A stretch of DNA of 64,000 nt from an uncultured Granulosicoccus sp. (GCA_947499955.1 CANMQI010000007.1:1-64000), one strand, 5' to 3'. Numbered from the stretch's first letter, positions 1 through 9,025 are shown. Notes: a model not told the origin generated them from the sequence alone. Numbers and translations are program-made.

Positions 1-72
1 TGCCGTTGATGCCGTTGATGCCGTTGATGCCGTTGATGCCGTTGATGCCGTTGATGCCGTTGATGCCGTTGA
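1..72. repeat. 9-bp tandem array (TGCCGTTGA), 8 exact copies, continues off the left edge
   Basis: Eight identical copies of TGCCGTTGA run from position 1 to 72, and a degenerate ninth follows (73-81). Read on the minus strand in the DUF2470 frame, each unit encodes Ser-Thr-Ala without a stop. The full length is not visible. Confidence 0.95.
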
Positions 73-258
73 TGCCGCTGGCCTCCGCACCGAAAAATAC
101 AGGCTATTCCGATCCAGATCACACAGCTTTGCGCTGACCGCTGTGGTTTCGTCTGAAAATGCCTTGACCATGCTCAGGCAGGCGTCTGCATGGTCCTCGT
201 TCATATGGGAAATCACGGATCGTGTGAATTCAGGATCCAGCTCATCTCGTGTACTCAT
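1..258 (-). CDS. DUF2470 (HugZ C-terminal-like) protein, 5' part, runs off the left edge
   Basis: An open frame on the minus strand starts with ATG at 258 and stays open to position 1, giving 86 visible residues. Residues 18-26 read HMNEDHADA, the hallmark of the DUF2470 domain, which in the HugZ family sits at the C-terminus and helps bind heme. The following residues (around 40-58) fit the rest of the first half of that domain. From residue 63 the protein becomes a pure Ser-Thr-Ala tripeptide repeat, encoded by a 9-bp tandem array. Here the domain stands at the N-terminus with no split-barrel oxidase part before it, so this is a stand-alone or rearranged member. The repeat may be an expansion inside the gene or its broken end. 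The function is not known beyond the family. Confidence 0.6.
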   Translation of the reverse strand, partial: MSTRDELDPEFTRSVISHMNEDHADACLSMVKAFSDETTAVSAKLCDLDRNSLYFSVRRPAASTASTASTASTASTASTASTASTA

Positions 259-470
259 TGTCGGGTCCGAGTGTGGATGAAAGCTGAATCATAACGTGTA
301 CTCCTCTGCGGCGGAGTACAGCCGGTCTGGTGCTATACGCGGTTCACCGTTGTTTGCAACATGCTTCCTGCAATCTCCTTAACATCGGCTCGCCACGGAC
401 GCTATCCATGGTTGGCCTTTCATGCAAGGGCTATCACTTGTCGATTCAGAAAAATTCAGGAGTAGTAAAC

Positions 471-860
471 ATGGGTATGGTTCAGGAATTCAAGGAATTT
501 GCCATGAAGGGCAGTCTGATCGACATGGCTGTCGGCATCATCATCGGCGCGGCGGTCAGTGAGATGGTGGGGACGCTGGTTGAAAGCATACTGATGCCGA
601 TCATCGGTGTGTTCATGGGGGGCGTGGATTTCAGTCAGCTCTCGATTACGGTCGGTGATGCGGCAATCGGCTACGGCGCCTTTATCCAGGCATTGATCGA
701 CTTTCTGATCATCGCCTTCGTGATCTTCATGATTCTGAAGATGATCAACAGAATGAAGAAGAATTTCGAAGAGGAGAAGGTGGAAGAGCCCGCCGAAGCG
801 CCTGTCGATGTGCAGCTTCTGTCTGAAATTCGCGATTTGCTGAAGCAACAGAACCGCTAG
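471..860 (+). CDS. mscL: Large-conductance mechanosensitive channel MscL
   Basis: This 129-residue inner-membrane channel opens under membrane tension during hypo-osmotic shock and releases solutes. The N-terminus (MVQEFKEFAMKGSLIDMAVG) and the first transmembrane helix with its GIIIGAA segment are typical. A second hydrophobic helix (FLIIAFVIFMILKMIN) follows around residues 75-95, and the charged C-terminal helical bundle ends the protein. The length matches the family (about 130-140). The ATG at 471 was chosen over upstream starts because AGGAG lies at 458-462 with good spacing and the family N-terminus begins there. It is a single gene followed by a repeat array and then a terminator shared with fabI. 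Confidence 0.97.
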   Translation: MGMVQEFKEFAMKGSLIDMAVGIIIGAAVSEMVGTLVESILMPIIGVFMGGVDFSQLSITVGDAAIGYGAFIQALIDFLIIAFVIFMILKMINRMKKNFEEEKVEEPAEAPVDVQLLSEIRDLLKQQNR

Positions 861-913
861 CTCCAACCTGATCAAGCTAGGCTGGAGGTCTACACAGCCA
901 AGCCAGGCTAATC

Positions 914-1075
914 CAGATCAGGCAGATCAAGCAGATCAGGCAGATCAAGCAGATCAAGCAGATCAAGCAGATCAAGCAGATCAGGCAGATCAGGCAGATC
1001 AGGCAGATCAGGCAGATCAGGCAGATCAGGCAGATCAGGCAGATCGAGCAGATCGAGCAGATCAGGCAGATCGAG
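914..1075. repeat. 9-bp tandem array (CAGATCARG/CAGATCGAG), 18 copies
   Basis: Eighteen contiguous 9-bp units run from 914 to 1075. They are of three kinds: CAGATCAGG, CAGATCAAG and CAGATCGAG. The variants are clustered rather than alternating at random, as expected from slippage of short blocks. The array lies between the mscL stop and the mscL/fabI terminator, so it would be transcribed as part of the mscL 3' UTR. No coding role is evident. Confidence 0.95.
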
Positions 1076-1091
1076 CCTGACTGGAATTTAC

Positions 1092-1147
1092 AAGGCCGCC
1101 TCCCTGATGACTCACAAGAAGAGTCTCGACGGGAGGTGGCCTTTTTT
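1092..1147. terminator. Bidirectional terminator between mscL and fabI
   Basis: AAGGCCGCCTCCC (1092-1104) pairs with GGGAGGTGGCCTT (1131-1143), with one mismatch, and a run of T follows at 1142-1147. On the minus strand the upstream AAGG gives only a short T tract. The position between convergent mscL and fabI fits a shared terminator. Confidence 0.75.
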
Positions 1148-1152
1148 CGCTT

Positions 1153-1938
1153 CTAGCTCAGATCCGGCATTGACACGATGTTGAAGCCGCCATCGACATA
1201 GATGATCTGTCCGGTAATACCGCCGGCCATGGGGGAGGCCAGAAATGCAGCCGTATCGCCTACCTGCTCAATGGTGGTGTTCTCGCGCATGGGAGAAACC
1301 GATGATACATGTCCGAGCAGCTTCTTGAAGTCGCCGATGCCAGCTGCGGCCAGAGTCTTGATGGGGCCTGCTGAAATGGCATTGACGCGAATACCATCCG
1401 GTCCCAGCGAGGAGGCCATGAAGCGAGTATTGGCTTCCAGTGACGCCTTTGCCAGGCCCATGACGTTGTAATTCGGCATTGCTCTGACAGCACCCAGATA
1501 AGACAGGGTTATCAGAGATCCGCCCTTGCGCAGTTGGGGTCTGGCGGCCTTGGCTACGGCGGCAAAGCTGTAGGAGCTGACGTCGTGAGCGATACGAAAG
1601 GATTCGCGCGTAACAGACTCCAGGAAGTCACCATCAAGCGCCTCTCTGGGTGCAAAGGCCACGGCATGCACGAGGCCATCAAAGCCATCGGTCCATTCGG
1701 CTTTCACCGATTCCATCAGGCTATCGATCTGTTCGTCTTCCGCCACGTCGCAGGGGAAGACCATGGTGGAATCGCAGGCTGCCGCCATGTCGATGACCCG
1801 ATCCTTGAGCCGGTCGTTCTGATACGTGAAAGCCAGTTGTGCGCCTTCGCGATGCATGGCCTCGGCGATGCCCCACGCGATGGAGCGTTTGCTGGCCACT
1901 CCGAAAATGATGAATCGCTTGCCGTCTAGCATGCCCAT
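1153..1938 (-). CDS. fabI: Enoyl-[acyl-carrier-protein] reductase (NADH) FabI
   Basis: FabI catalyses the last step of each fatty-acid elongation cycle, reducing trans-2-enoyl-ACP with NADH in the cytosol. The 261 residues match the family length. The FabI-type nucleotide-binding stretch [11 protein letters not shown] is at residues 13-23, and the catalytic tyrosines Y147 and Y157 with K164 (Y-x6-K, spaced as in the E. coli enzyme) are all present. This is the atypical SDR-fold enzyme, which sets it apart from the many ordinary SDRs further along. The start at 1938 and the one two codons later (1932) are both possible. It is the last gene of the minus-strand group and ends at the shared terminator. 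Confidence 0.96.
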   Translation of the reverse strand: MGMLDGKRFIIFGVASKRSIAWGIAEAMHREGAQLAFTYQNDRLKDRVIDMAAACDSTMVFPCDVAEDEQIDSLMESVKAEWTDGFDGLVHAVAFAPREALDGDFLESVTRESFRIAHDVSSYSFAAVAKAARPQLRKGGSLITLSYLGAVRAMPNYNVMGLAKASLEANTRFMASSLGPDGIRVNAISAGPIKTLAAAGIGDFKKLLGHVSSVSPMRENTTIEQVGDTAAFLASPMAGGITGQIIYVDGGFNIVSMPDLS

Positions 1939-1956
1939 GGTGTCACTCCTTTCCTG

Positions 1957-3096
1957 TTAACCCAGTAGTTGTTGCAGCGTCGACTCGTAGATGCGAGACA
2001 AGGCGTCGATGTCGCTGCAGGATACGCGTTCATCCACCTGGTGGATGGTTGCATTGATTGGTCCGAACTCGATCACTTGTGCTCCGGTCGGGGCGATGAA
2101 GCGACCATCCGAGGTTCCGCCGCCTGTATCCAGAGTTGCACTGATACCGGTTTCATCGATGATAGCCTGTTGTACGGCATCGGTCAGTGTACCCGGTGAG
2201 GTGATGAATGGCCGGGCACTGTCTTTCCAGACAAGTTCCACGTTCAACTGGTGCCTGCTGCATATGTCATCGACCGTGTTCTGGATGGTTTCAATGCTGG
2301 TTTCCGGGCTGTAGCGCAAATTGAACTCTACGCCAAGTTGACCCGGAATGACATTGGTCGCGCCGGTGCCGGCGTTGATATTGGATATCTGCAGGGTCGT
2401 CGGCGGAAAATGCTCATTGCCCTGGTCCCACTCGATGGCGGTCAGCTCGGCGAGTGCAGGAACTGCGCGATGTACCGGATTGTCGGCCAGGTGAGGGTAG
2501 GCCACATGTCCCTGCTTGCCTCGGACCAACAGGCTCGCGCCGAGTGAACCGCGTCTGCCATGGCGGATGACGTCGCCAAGTTGCTTGTCGCTGGTGGGTT
2601 CTCCCACAATGCAATAATCGATCTTCTCGTTACGCGCTTCGAGCGCATCGATGACCTTGCAAGTGCCGTCGGTGGCCGGGCCTTCCTCATCGCTGGTCAG
2701 CAGCACCGCAATGGAACCGTGCTTCAGGCCGCCTGCGCCGACGAAGCGTTCGATGGCGGTCATCATGGCGGCAACGCCGCCCTTCATGTCGGCTGCACCA
2801 CGTCCGATCAGATGATCATCGATAATGCGGGCCGCAAAGGGGGGAGACGTCCAGTCTTGCAGTTCGCCGGTTGGTACGACATCGGTATGCCCGGCAAAGG
2901 CGAACAGCGGTGCCTCGGTGCCGAGACGGGCCCACAGATTGGTCACGCCGCCGGACGGAATGGATTCCAGCTTGAATCCGATTCGTTCAAGGCGTTCTCC
3001 GAGCATGCGCTGGCAGCCCTTGTCGTCCGGTGTGACGGAATCTCGTTGCACCAGATCGACCAGCAGCTCGATGGTATCGCTGTGGGTAGTTGTCAC
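1957..3096 (-). CDS. dapE: Succinyl-diaminopimelate desuccinylase DapE
   Basis: DapE removes succinate from N-succinyl-LL-diaminopimelate in lysine and peptidoglycan precursor synthesis. It is an M20-family di-zinc hydrolase. Visible ligands are H70 and D72 (AGHTDVV), D103 (AADMKGG), and the E137-E138 pair in SDEEGPATDGT. The 379 residues match the family. The start is GTG at 3096, with AGGAAA upstream on the minus strand at suitable distance, and no ATG fits better. It follows glnD by about 30 bp and precedes fabI by 18 bp on the same strand, so the genes are probably cotranscribed. Confidence 0.95.
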   Translation of the reverse strand: MTTTHSDTIELLVDLVQRDSVTPDDKGCQRMLGERLERIGFKLESIPSGGVTNLWARLGTEAPLFAFAGHTDVVPTGELQDWTSPPFAARIIDDHLIGRGAADMKGGVAAMMTAIERFVGAGGLKHGSIAVLLTSDEEGPATDGTCKVIDALEARNEKIDYCIVGEPTSDKQLGDVIRHGRRGSLGASLLVRGKQGHVAYPHLADNPVHRAVPALAELTAIEWDQGNEHFPPTTLQISNINAGTGATNVIPGQLGVEFNLRYSPETSIETIQNTVDDICSRHQLNVELVWKDSARPFITSPGTLTDAVQQAIIDETGISATLDTGGGTSDGRFIAPTGAQVIEFGPINATIHQVDERVSCSDIDALSRIYESTLQQLLG

Positions 3097-3126
3097 TCGT
3101 CGGTTTCCTGTTTGATGATTGCGTAG

Positions 3127-5826
3127 CTACAGCTCTTGCTGCAGCAGTTCGCGTACCGTGTCCTGCTCGGCTTCGCTCAGTGGAAGTCCTGCCTGGTTCG
3201 ACAGCAGAAACACGTCGTCAATGCGTTCACCCAGCGTTGCGATGCGGGCCGCATGCACATTGAAATGGGCCCCCAGCAATACCTTGCCGATGCCGGAGAG
3301 AATGCCCGGGCGATCAGCGGCAGTGATATGCACCTCCGTGAATCCCACCTCGTCGTTCGAGAACTCGACCTGGGTGGATATGGAGAAATAGCGCAACCGT
3401 CTGGCGGGACGCTGTTCGCTGAGTGAGGGCAGGTTCTTGGGCACGCCCAGCTCATAGGTCAGGGTCTGTCGAATTTCATCGATCCGGTTCATGTCCTCGA
3501 TGGGCATCTGGTTGGAGTCGAGGACGTGAAAGGTGTCCAGCGCAAAACCGCCGGCGGTCGTGTTGATGGTGGCCGACAGGATGTTCAGCTGCAGCCGCTC
3601 CATGACCGCGGTAATCAGTGCAAACAGGGCCTTGTCATCAGGGGTATAGATGAGAATCTCGGTGGAGCCGCGCGAGGCGGAATAGCGCAGGGACACCAGC
3701 GGCCCGGGGGTGTCCTCATTGGCCAGCAGAATCTCTGTGTGTCGGGCAATTTCCACCGCCTGGTACTGGCGAAAGTAGTCATCACCCAGCGTGGACCAGA
3801 GTGTGTCGACACGAGGATCGTTCTCCAGTGGTTCTTCCAGCAGTGTGCGTGTATGACCCTGGCGACGATTGATGACATCCTCGACGTCGAGAGGATTGTC
3901 CAGGCCACGTTGGAGTATCAGCAGGGCGTGGCGATACAGAGATTGCAGCAAGCTCTGCTTGAAGGAATTCCACAGTTCGGGGTTGGTGGCGCGAATGTCT
4001 GAAATGGTCAGCAGGTAGAGATGGTTGAGGCGTTCGATGCTGCCGCAGCGGCGAGCAAACTCCAGCTGTTCATTCGGATCGTCTATGTCGCGGCGCTGCG
4101 CGGTCATGGACATCAACAGATGATTTCTCACCGTCCACTCGAGCAGCTCGGCGTCGGCCTTGGGCAGGCCGTGGTTGATCGCGAAGACGCGCGCATCCTC
4201 GGCGCCCAGCACGCTGTGATCGCCACCACGCCCCTTGGCGATATCGTGAAACAGTCCTGTCAGGTACAGGATGTGTGGTTTGCTGATGGTGCTCGCGACG
4301 CTGCTTCCGTGTGGCAGTTCATCGGCAAACTGCGGCAACATCATTCTGCGCAGATTGCGAATCACGCCAATGGTGTGTTCATCCACGGTGTAGATGTGGA
4401 ACAGATCATATTGCATGCGGCCAACGATCTGATCAAAGGCGGGCAGGTAGGCTGCCATCACCCCGTAGCGGTTCATCAATCTGACCGTGCGGGTAAGTTT
4501 GTTGGGGTTGCAGAAAATCTGCAGGAACAGATTGCGTACTGCGGGATCACTGCGGAATCGGTGATTGATCAGCGGCAGGTTAGCGCGGATGAGCCGTACG
4601 GTGTTGGAGCGTACATTGACCGCATCGGGGGTATTGCTGAACACCAGAAACAGTTCAAGCAGCGCCGGCGGGTAATGCATGAAGACATCATCATTGGTGA
4701 CCTCCAGAAAGCCGTTGCGCAGTTGAAAACGCGAGTTGATCGGCTCGATGTCTGAGGCTGCGGTGATGCCACTGATGATGCCGCCGATGCCCTGCAACAG
4801 GATTTCGTTGAGCCGCTGCAAGGACATGACCGAGCGGTAGAAGCGCTGCATCAGTTGTTCAATGGAGCGATTGTCCGTGTCATCGGTGTAGCCGAAGGCG
4901 TGAGCGATGTCCTTCTGGTAGTCGAACAACAGTCGATCTTCACGGCGCCCGGTGACGTGATGCAGCAAGTAGCGGATTCGCCACAGCAGCTCGAGCCCTT
5001 CGCGTAGAGAGACCAGTTCCTGAGGTTCCAGCAGATTGTGCGTGACCAGGGCGCTCAGGCCGGCGGTACCGAATTGTCGTTGACACACCCAGGCGATGGT
5101 CTGGAAGTCTCGCAGGCCGCCCTGGCTTTCCTTGATGTTCGGTTCGAGGCGATAGGCGTTGGTCTGGAAGCGGTGGTGCCGCTCTTCCTGTTCTGCCACC
5201 TTGGCCGCAAAGAACTCGGCAGAATTCCACATGTGTATCGGTTGGATGATCTTCTGCATCTGCCGGAACAGCTCTTCGCTGCCGCATAACAGACGAGCTT
5301 CCATCAGATTGGTGATGACCGTGATGTCGCTGCTCGCTTCGCGTTCGCAATCGGCGACCGTACGCACGCTATGGCCGATATCCAGGTTCAGGTCCCACAG
5401 CGCCGTGACCCATTCACTCAGATCGGCGTCGAGACGCGAATTGGCATCGTTCTCACCGGGCTCGGGCAGCAGAATGGCAATGTCGATGTCCGAGCAGGGA
5501 TGCAGTTCACCGCGGCCGTAGCCGCCAACGGCCACCAGTGCCAGGCCGTTCAGGCTGTCGGCCTTGCGTTGCCACAGGTGCTTCAGAATGTGATCGATCA
5601 CCGTGGTACGCAGAGCCAGCAGGCAGGACGCTCTGGCGCCTTCCTGAAATTGCTGGTGAATGGCGTCACTGCCGATTTGCAGCGCCTGACGCAAGGTGGC
5701 CGGGCAGTGCTCGTTTTCCTCCAGCAGCGTGTCGATATCGCGGATGATGCGTGAACTGACTGAGGGCAGGTCGATCTGTACCCACGGCGCCGAATCGGGG
5801 AGTGAAGTATTGGCCAGCGCGATCAT
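3127..5826 (-). CDS. glnD: [Protein-PII] uridylyltransferase / uridylyl-removing enzyme GlnD
   Basis: GlnD senses glutamine and modifies or demodifies the PII signal protein, steering nitrogen assimilation. The 899 residues show the expected order: nucleotidyltransferase domain with GGYGRGELHPCSDID (residues 101-115), helical linker, HD hydrolase domain with FHDIAKGRGGDHS (middle of the protein), and two C-terminal ACT domains, of which the last contains ADRPGILSGIGKVLL. Both catalytic halves look intact. It sits between map and dapE, the usual gammaproteobacterial neighbourhood. The ATG at 5826 is accepted although the upstream ribosome-binding site is weak. Confidence 0.96.
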   Translation of the reverse strand: MIALANTSLPDSAPWVQIDLPSVSSRIIRDIDTLLEENEHCPATLRQALQIGSDAIHQQFQEGARASCLLALRTTVIDHILKHLWQRKADSLNGLALVAVGGYGRGELHPCSDIDIAILLPEPGENDANSRLDADLSEWVTALWDLNLDIGHSVRTVADCEREASSDITVITNLMEARLLCGSEELFRQMQKIIQPIHMWNSAEFFAAKVAEQEERHHRFQTNAYRLEPNIKESQGGLRDFQTIAWVCQRQFGTAGLSALVTHNLLEPQELVSLREGLELLWRIRYLLHHVTGRREDRLLFDYQKDIAHAFGYTDDTDNRSIEQLMQRFYRSVMSLQRLNEILLQGIGGIISGITAASDIEPINSRFQLRNGFLEVTNDDVFMHYPPALLELFLVFSNTPDAVNVRSNTVRLIRANLPLINHRFRSDPAVRNLFLQIFCNPNKLTRTVRLMNRYGVMAAYLPAFDQIVGRMQYDLFHIYTVDEHTIGVIRNLRRMMLPQFADELPHGSSVASTISKPHILYLTGLFHDIAKGRGGDHSVLGAEDARVFAINHGLPKADAELLEWTVRNHLLMSMTAQRRDIDDPNEQLEFARRCGSIERLNHLYLLTISDIRATNPELWNSFKQSLLQSLYRHALLILQRGLDNPLDVEDVINRRQGHTRTLLEEPLENDPRVDTLWSTLGDDYFRQYQAVEIARHTEILLANEDTPGPLVSLRYSASRGSTEILIYTPDDKALFALITAVMERLQLNILSATINTTAGGFALDTFHVLDSNQMPIEDMNRIDEIRQTLTYELGVPKNLPSLSEQRPARRLRYFSISTQVEFSNDEVGFTEVHITAADRPGILSGIGKVLLGAHFNVHAARIATLGERIDDVFLLSNQAGLPLSEAEQDTVRELLQQEL

Positions 5827-5932
5827 GAGCGACTGCTATCGGGTTGTGCCAGCGCGAACCGGGTGCGGAGTTGTCTGGTTACCCTGACCGGGCAAGGCTT
5901 GCAGGCGTGCGTGCATCCGGTGTGCCGCATCA

Positions 5933-6700
5933 CTAGAGGGTTTGTCCGTCGCTGAGGGTCAGCAGTTCGAAGCCGTCCTCGGTGACCAGTATCGTGTGCT
6001 CCCACTGGGCAGACAACGAGCGGTCCTTGGTGACCACGGTCCAGCCATCGGCAAGCACCTTGGCGTGGCGCTTGCCCTGGTTGACCATGGGCTCGATGGT
6101 GAAGGTCATGCCTGCTCTGAGCTCGACGCCGGTTCCGGGTCTGCCATAGTGCAGTACCTGTGGGTCTTCGTGGAAGCTCGAGCCGATCCCGTGTCCACAG
6201 TATTCCTGTACGACCGAATAATGCTGGCCTTCGACATACTCCTGAATGGCATGGCCGACATCGCCCAGCGTGGCGCCGGGTCGTACCACTCGAATGCCGC
6301 GGACCATGCTTTCATAGGCGCATTCGCTCAGGCGCCTGGCGTGCGGGGCGACATCGCCGACGTAATACATGCGACTGGTATCACCAAACCAACCGTCCTT
6401 GATGACAGTGACATCGATATTGACGATATCGCCTTTCTTCAGGACGCGATCGCCGGGAATACCGTGGCAGATCTGCTGATTGATGGAGGTGCAGATCGAT
6501 TTGGTGAAACCCTTGTAACCCAGGGTCGCCGGAATGCCCTTCTGGACATTGACGATGTGGTTGTGGCACAGGGTATTCAGCTCCTCCGTCGTGACGCCCG
6601 GGACCACATATTCTGTGATCATGTCCAGAACCTCGGCCGCGAGACGACCAGCGATTCGCATTTTGGCGATTTGCTCTGGCGTTTTGAGGGAGATGGACAT
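5933..6700 (-). CDS. map: Type I methionine aminopeptidase
   Basis: This cytosolic metalloenzyme removes the N-terminal methionine from nascent proteins. The 255 residues start at MSISLKTPEQIAKMR, a typical MetAP-I N-terminus. The longer frame upstream of 6700 has no family similarity, so the ATG at 6700 was chosen. The metal-binding residues are visible in NIDVTVIKDGWFGDTSRM (two Asp), GHGIGSSFHEDP (His), FTIEPMV (Glu) and the C-terminal EHTILV region (Glu). It is divergent from rpsB with a gap of about 200 bp, the standard arrangement. Confidence 0.96.
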   Translation of the reverse strand: MSISLKTPEQIAKMRIAGRLAAEVLDMITEYVVPGVTTEELNTLCHNHIVNVQKGIPATLGYKGFTKSICTSINQQICHGIPGDRVLKKGDIVNIDVTVIKDGWFGDTSRMYYVGDVAPHARRLSECAYESMVRGIRVVRPGATLGDVGHAIQEYVEGQHYSVVQEYCGHGIGSSFHEDPQVLHYGRPGTGVELRAGMTFTIEPMVNQGKRHAKVLADGWTVVTKDRSLSAQWEHTILVTEDGFELLTLSDGQTL

Positions 6701-6906
6701 AGTTTTGGTCGCAGTATTGAAACGGGGGCCGATAGTGTACAACGCTGGCCCCGATCGTGTTATAAAGACGGGCTGACCGGAGCAGGATTTTCTGTCTCCG
6801 GATTTCACACGCAAGTCGTCCAAACCCGACCGGGTGCCTATTCAGACAATCTGATGGGTCTGTCGCGGTTGACTTGCGGAGGCCAAACCCAACCAGAGGA
6901 TATCCC

Positions 6907-7782
6907 ATGGCTGAAGTAACCATGCGCCAGATGCTTGAAGCAGGCGTGCATTTCGGACACCAGACTCGTTACTGGGCTCCCAAGATGGCTCCGTACATCT
7001 ATGGTGAGCGAAACAACATCCATATTTTCAACCTCGAGAAGAGCCTTCCAGCCCTGATCGATGCCACCAACTATGCTGGCAAGATTGCGTCCAAGAACGG
7101 TCGCATCCTGTTCGTCGGCACCAAGCGTGCTGCTCGTGATCCGATCCGTGAAGCGGCTGAAGCCTGCAACATGCCTTTCGTCAACCGTCGCTGGTCTGGC
7201 GGCATGATGACCAACTTCAAGACAGTCAAGCAGTCCGTCAAGCGTCTGCTGGAACTCGAAGCCATGCAGGCTGACGGCAGTTTCGAGCGTCTGAGCAAGA
7301 AAGAAGCGCTGGGCCTGACCCGCGAACACGAAAAGCTGGATCGTGGCATGGGTGGTATCAAGCACATGGAACGCCTGCCGGACGCCCTGTTTGTCGTCGA
7401 TGTCGGCCATGAGCGTATTGCCATCACTGAAGCCAAGAAGCTGGGCATTCCAGTCATTGGTGTTGTTGATACGAACAACTCCCCGGATGGCATCGATTAC
7501 GTCATTCCCGGTAACGATGACGCCATTCGCGCCATCCAGCTGTACGTGGAAGCCATGGCCAATGCCATTCAGGATGGCAAGCGCTCTTCCGGTCAGATGG
7601 ACGTTGAAGAAGCGGCTGTTGCCGACGCACAGGCTGCGCCTGAAGTGGCAACTGCGACATCTCCTGCGGCTGAAGACGACGCTGCTGCACCGGCTGCTGA
7701 AGCCGCTCCTGCCGCCGAAGCCGCTCCAGCTGCCGAAGCTGCGCCAGCTGCTGCCAGCGACGACACTGCTCCTGCAGCCTGA
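6907..7782 (+). CDS. rpsB: 30S ribosomal protein S2, with long Ala-rich C-terminal tail
   Basis: This is a small-subunit ribosomal protein of 291 residues. The N-terminus [19 protein letters not shown] and the segments [11 protein letters not shown] and [12 protein letters not shown] are characteristic of S2. The start at 6907 was chosen over an in-frame codon 33 bp upstream because family similarity begins there. The last 55-60 residues are an Ala/Pro/Glu-rich tail built on repeated AEAAPA units, making the protein about 50 residues longer than E. coli S2. It opens the rpsB-tsf-pyrH-frr run. S2 is known to regulate rpsB-tsf through the leader in other bacteria; the leader here (6701-6906) was not resolved. 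Confidence 0.97.
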   Translation: MAEVTMRQMLEAGVHFGHQTRYWAPKMAPYIYGERNNIHIFNLEKSLPALIDATNYAGKIASKNGRILFVGTKRAARDPIREAAEACNMPFVNRRWSGGMMTNFKTVKQSVKRLLELEAMQADGSFERLSKKEALGLTREHEKLDRGMGGIKHMERLPDALFVVDVGHERIAITEAKKLGIPVIGVVDTNNSPDGIDYVIPGNDDAIRAIQLYVEAMANAIQDGKRSSGQMDVEEAAVADAQAAPEVATATSPAAEDDAAAPAAEAAPAAEAAPAAEAAPAAASDDTAPAA

Positions 7783-7936
7783 AGTCATCGCTGATTGACG
7801 GCTCCGTCAGGAGCCGTTCATAAATCATGTGTAGGTTCGTAACCCGGCCAGCCGGCTGGGTTACACCACCAACTTTCAATAGCAAGTCCGGGCCCGGCCA
7901 ACGCCGTCCGGCGACAGATTTCTAAGGGGAATGTAC

Positions 7937-8806
7937 ATGGCCATTTCGGCAAGCATGGTTAAGGAGCTGCGTGAGCGCACCGGCGCCGGCATGATGGAAT
8001 GCAAGAAAGCACTGACGGAAGCTGACGGCGATATGGACGCTGCAGTGGAAGCCATGCGGATATCAGGTCTGGCAAAAGCCGACAAGAAATCCGGTAACAC
8101 CGCCGCTGAAGGCACTGTCGCCATCAAATTGAGCGACGATGGCAGCAGTTTCGGTATGGTCGAGATCAACAGTCAGACTGATTTCGCCGCCAAGGCAGAA
8201 GATTTCATCGCCTTTACTGACAAGGTTGTCAGTGCGGTACTCGAGCAGCAGCCCGAAAGTGTTGATGCACTGGTTATCGATGGCCAGCCCGTGGAAGAAG
8301 CTCGCAAGGCACTGGTTGCCAAGATCGGCGAGAACATCCAGGTACGTCGTTGTGCTGCAGGCAAGAGTGCCGGTGGTCAGTACGGCGAATACTCGCACGG
8401 TGGACGCATTGGTGTGGTTTGCGAAGTCAACGGCGGCGACGCTGAACTGGCACGCGATATTGCCATGCACATTGCAGCCAGCAAGCCAGTCTGTGTCGAC
8501 GAGTCCGGCGTTCCTGCCGAACTGCTGGAAAAGGAAAAGTCCATCTTCTCGGCAGAAGCTGCAGAGAGTGGCAAGCCGGCTGAAATCATCGAGAAGATGG
8601 TGTCCGGTCGAATTCGCAAGTACCTGGCGGAAATCACGCTGGTAGGTCAGCCATTCGTCAAGAATCCTGATCAGACCATCGCTCAGCTGCTCAAGGAAAA
8701 AGGCGCAACGGTTGTCAGCTTCAATCGTCTGGAAGTGGGCGAAGGCATCGAGAAGAAGGAAGAGAACTTTGCCGAAGAAGTCATGGCACAGGTTCGCGGC
8801 GAGTAA
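7937..8806 (+). CDS. tsf: Elongation factor Ts
   Basis: EF-Ts recycles EF-Tu by nucleotide exchange. The 289 residues begin MAISASMVKELRERTGAGMM, the family N-terminal helical domain that contacts EF-Tu. A TDFAAKAEDF segment follows, equivalent to the TDFVAKN core motif. An ATG at 7931 is also in frame, but AAGGGGA at 7924-7930 would touch it; spacing and homology favour 7937. It lies about 155 bp after rpsB. Confidence 0.97.
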   Translation: MAISASMVKELRERTGAGMMECKKALTEADGDMDAAVEAMRISGLAKADKKSGNTAAEGTVAIKLSDDGSSFGMVEINSQTDFAAKAEDFIAFTDKVVSAVLEQQPESVDALVIDGQPVEEARKALVAKIGENIQVRRCAAGKSAGGQYGEYSHGGRIGVVCEVNGGDAELARDIAMHIAASKPVCVDESGVPAELLEKEKSIFSAEAAESGKPAEIIEKMVSGRIRKYLAEITLVGQPFVKNPDQTIAQLLKEKGATVVSFNRLEVGEGIEKKEENFAEEVMAQVRGE

Positions 8807-8819
8807 ACAGTTCCGGGTG

Positions 8820-8860
8820 CCGGTCCGGCGGGCTTTGCCATGTCGGACCGGTTCACTTTT
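8820..8860 (+). terminator. Weak hairpin after tsf
   Basis: CCGGTCCG (8820-8827) pairs with CGGACCGG (8844-8851) across a 16-nt loop, and TTCACTTTT follows. The loop is long and the T run is broken, so it may only attenuate. Confidence 0.4.
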
Positions 8861-8902
8861 CGAGCCTCGAATGGTAACGATCAGTGAAAACCGAGAATTT
8901 TT

Positions 8903-8932
8903 TTGTGCGCTACGATCCTGACGCATTAGAAT
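8903..8932 (+). promoter_or_regulatory. Possible sigma-70 promoter for pyrH
   Basis: TTGTGC (8903-8908) and TAGAAT (8927-8932) are separated by 18 bp, upstream of the pyrH leader. The match is moderate. Confidence 0.3.
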
Positions 8933-8944
8933 TGTAGCGACGAC

Positions 8945-8967
8945 GCCGGGCCTGTCCCGGCTTTTTT
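8945..8967 (+). terminator. Intrinsic terminator/attenuator in the pyrH leader
   Basis: GCCGGG (8945-8950), loop CCTGT, CCCGGC (8956-8961), then six T. This is a textbook intrinsic terminator placed about 60 bp before pyrH. It would end tsf transcripts or attenuate pyrH transcription, depending on where the promoter lies. Confidence 0.75.
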
Positions 8968-9025
8968 GTATCAACGTGTCCGGACCCGCGTCGGTCCGAT
9001 GCAAAAATAGAAGAGTCCTCCTCGC

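Noticed and set aside
330-470. In-frame extension of mscL upstream of 471
   Set aside because: The extra residues lack any MscL similarity, and a clear AGGAG sits just before 471.
914-1075. The 9-bp arrays as CRISPR repeats
   Set aside because: The units are contiguous with no spacers, and no cas genes are in the window.
6838-7788. 316-codon open frame opposite rpsB
   Set aside because: A shadow of rpsB; it is Ser/Arg-rich and unlike any protein family.
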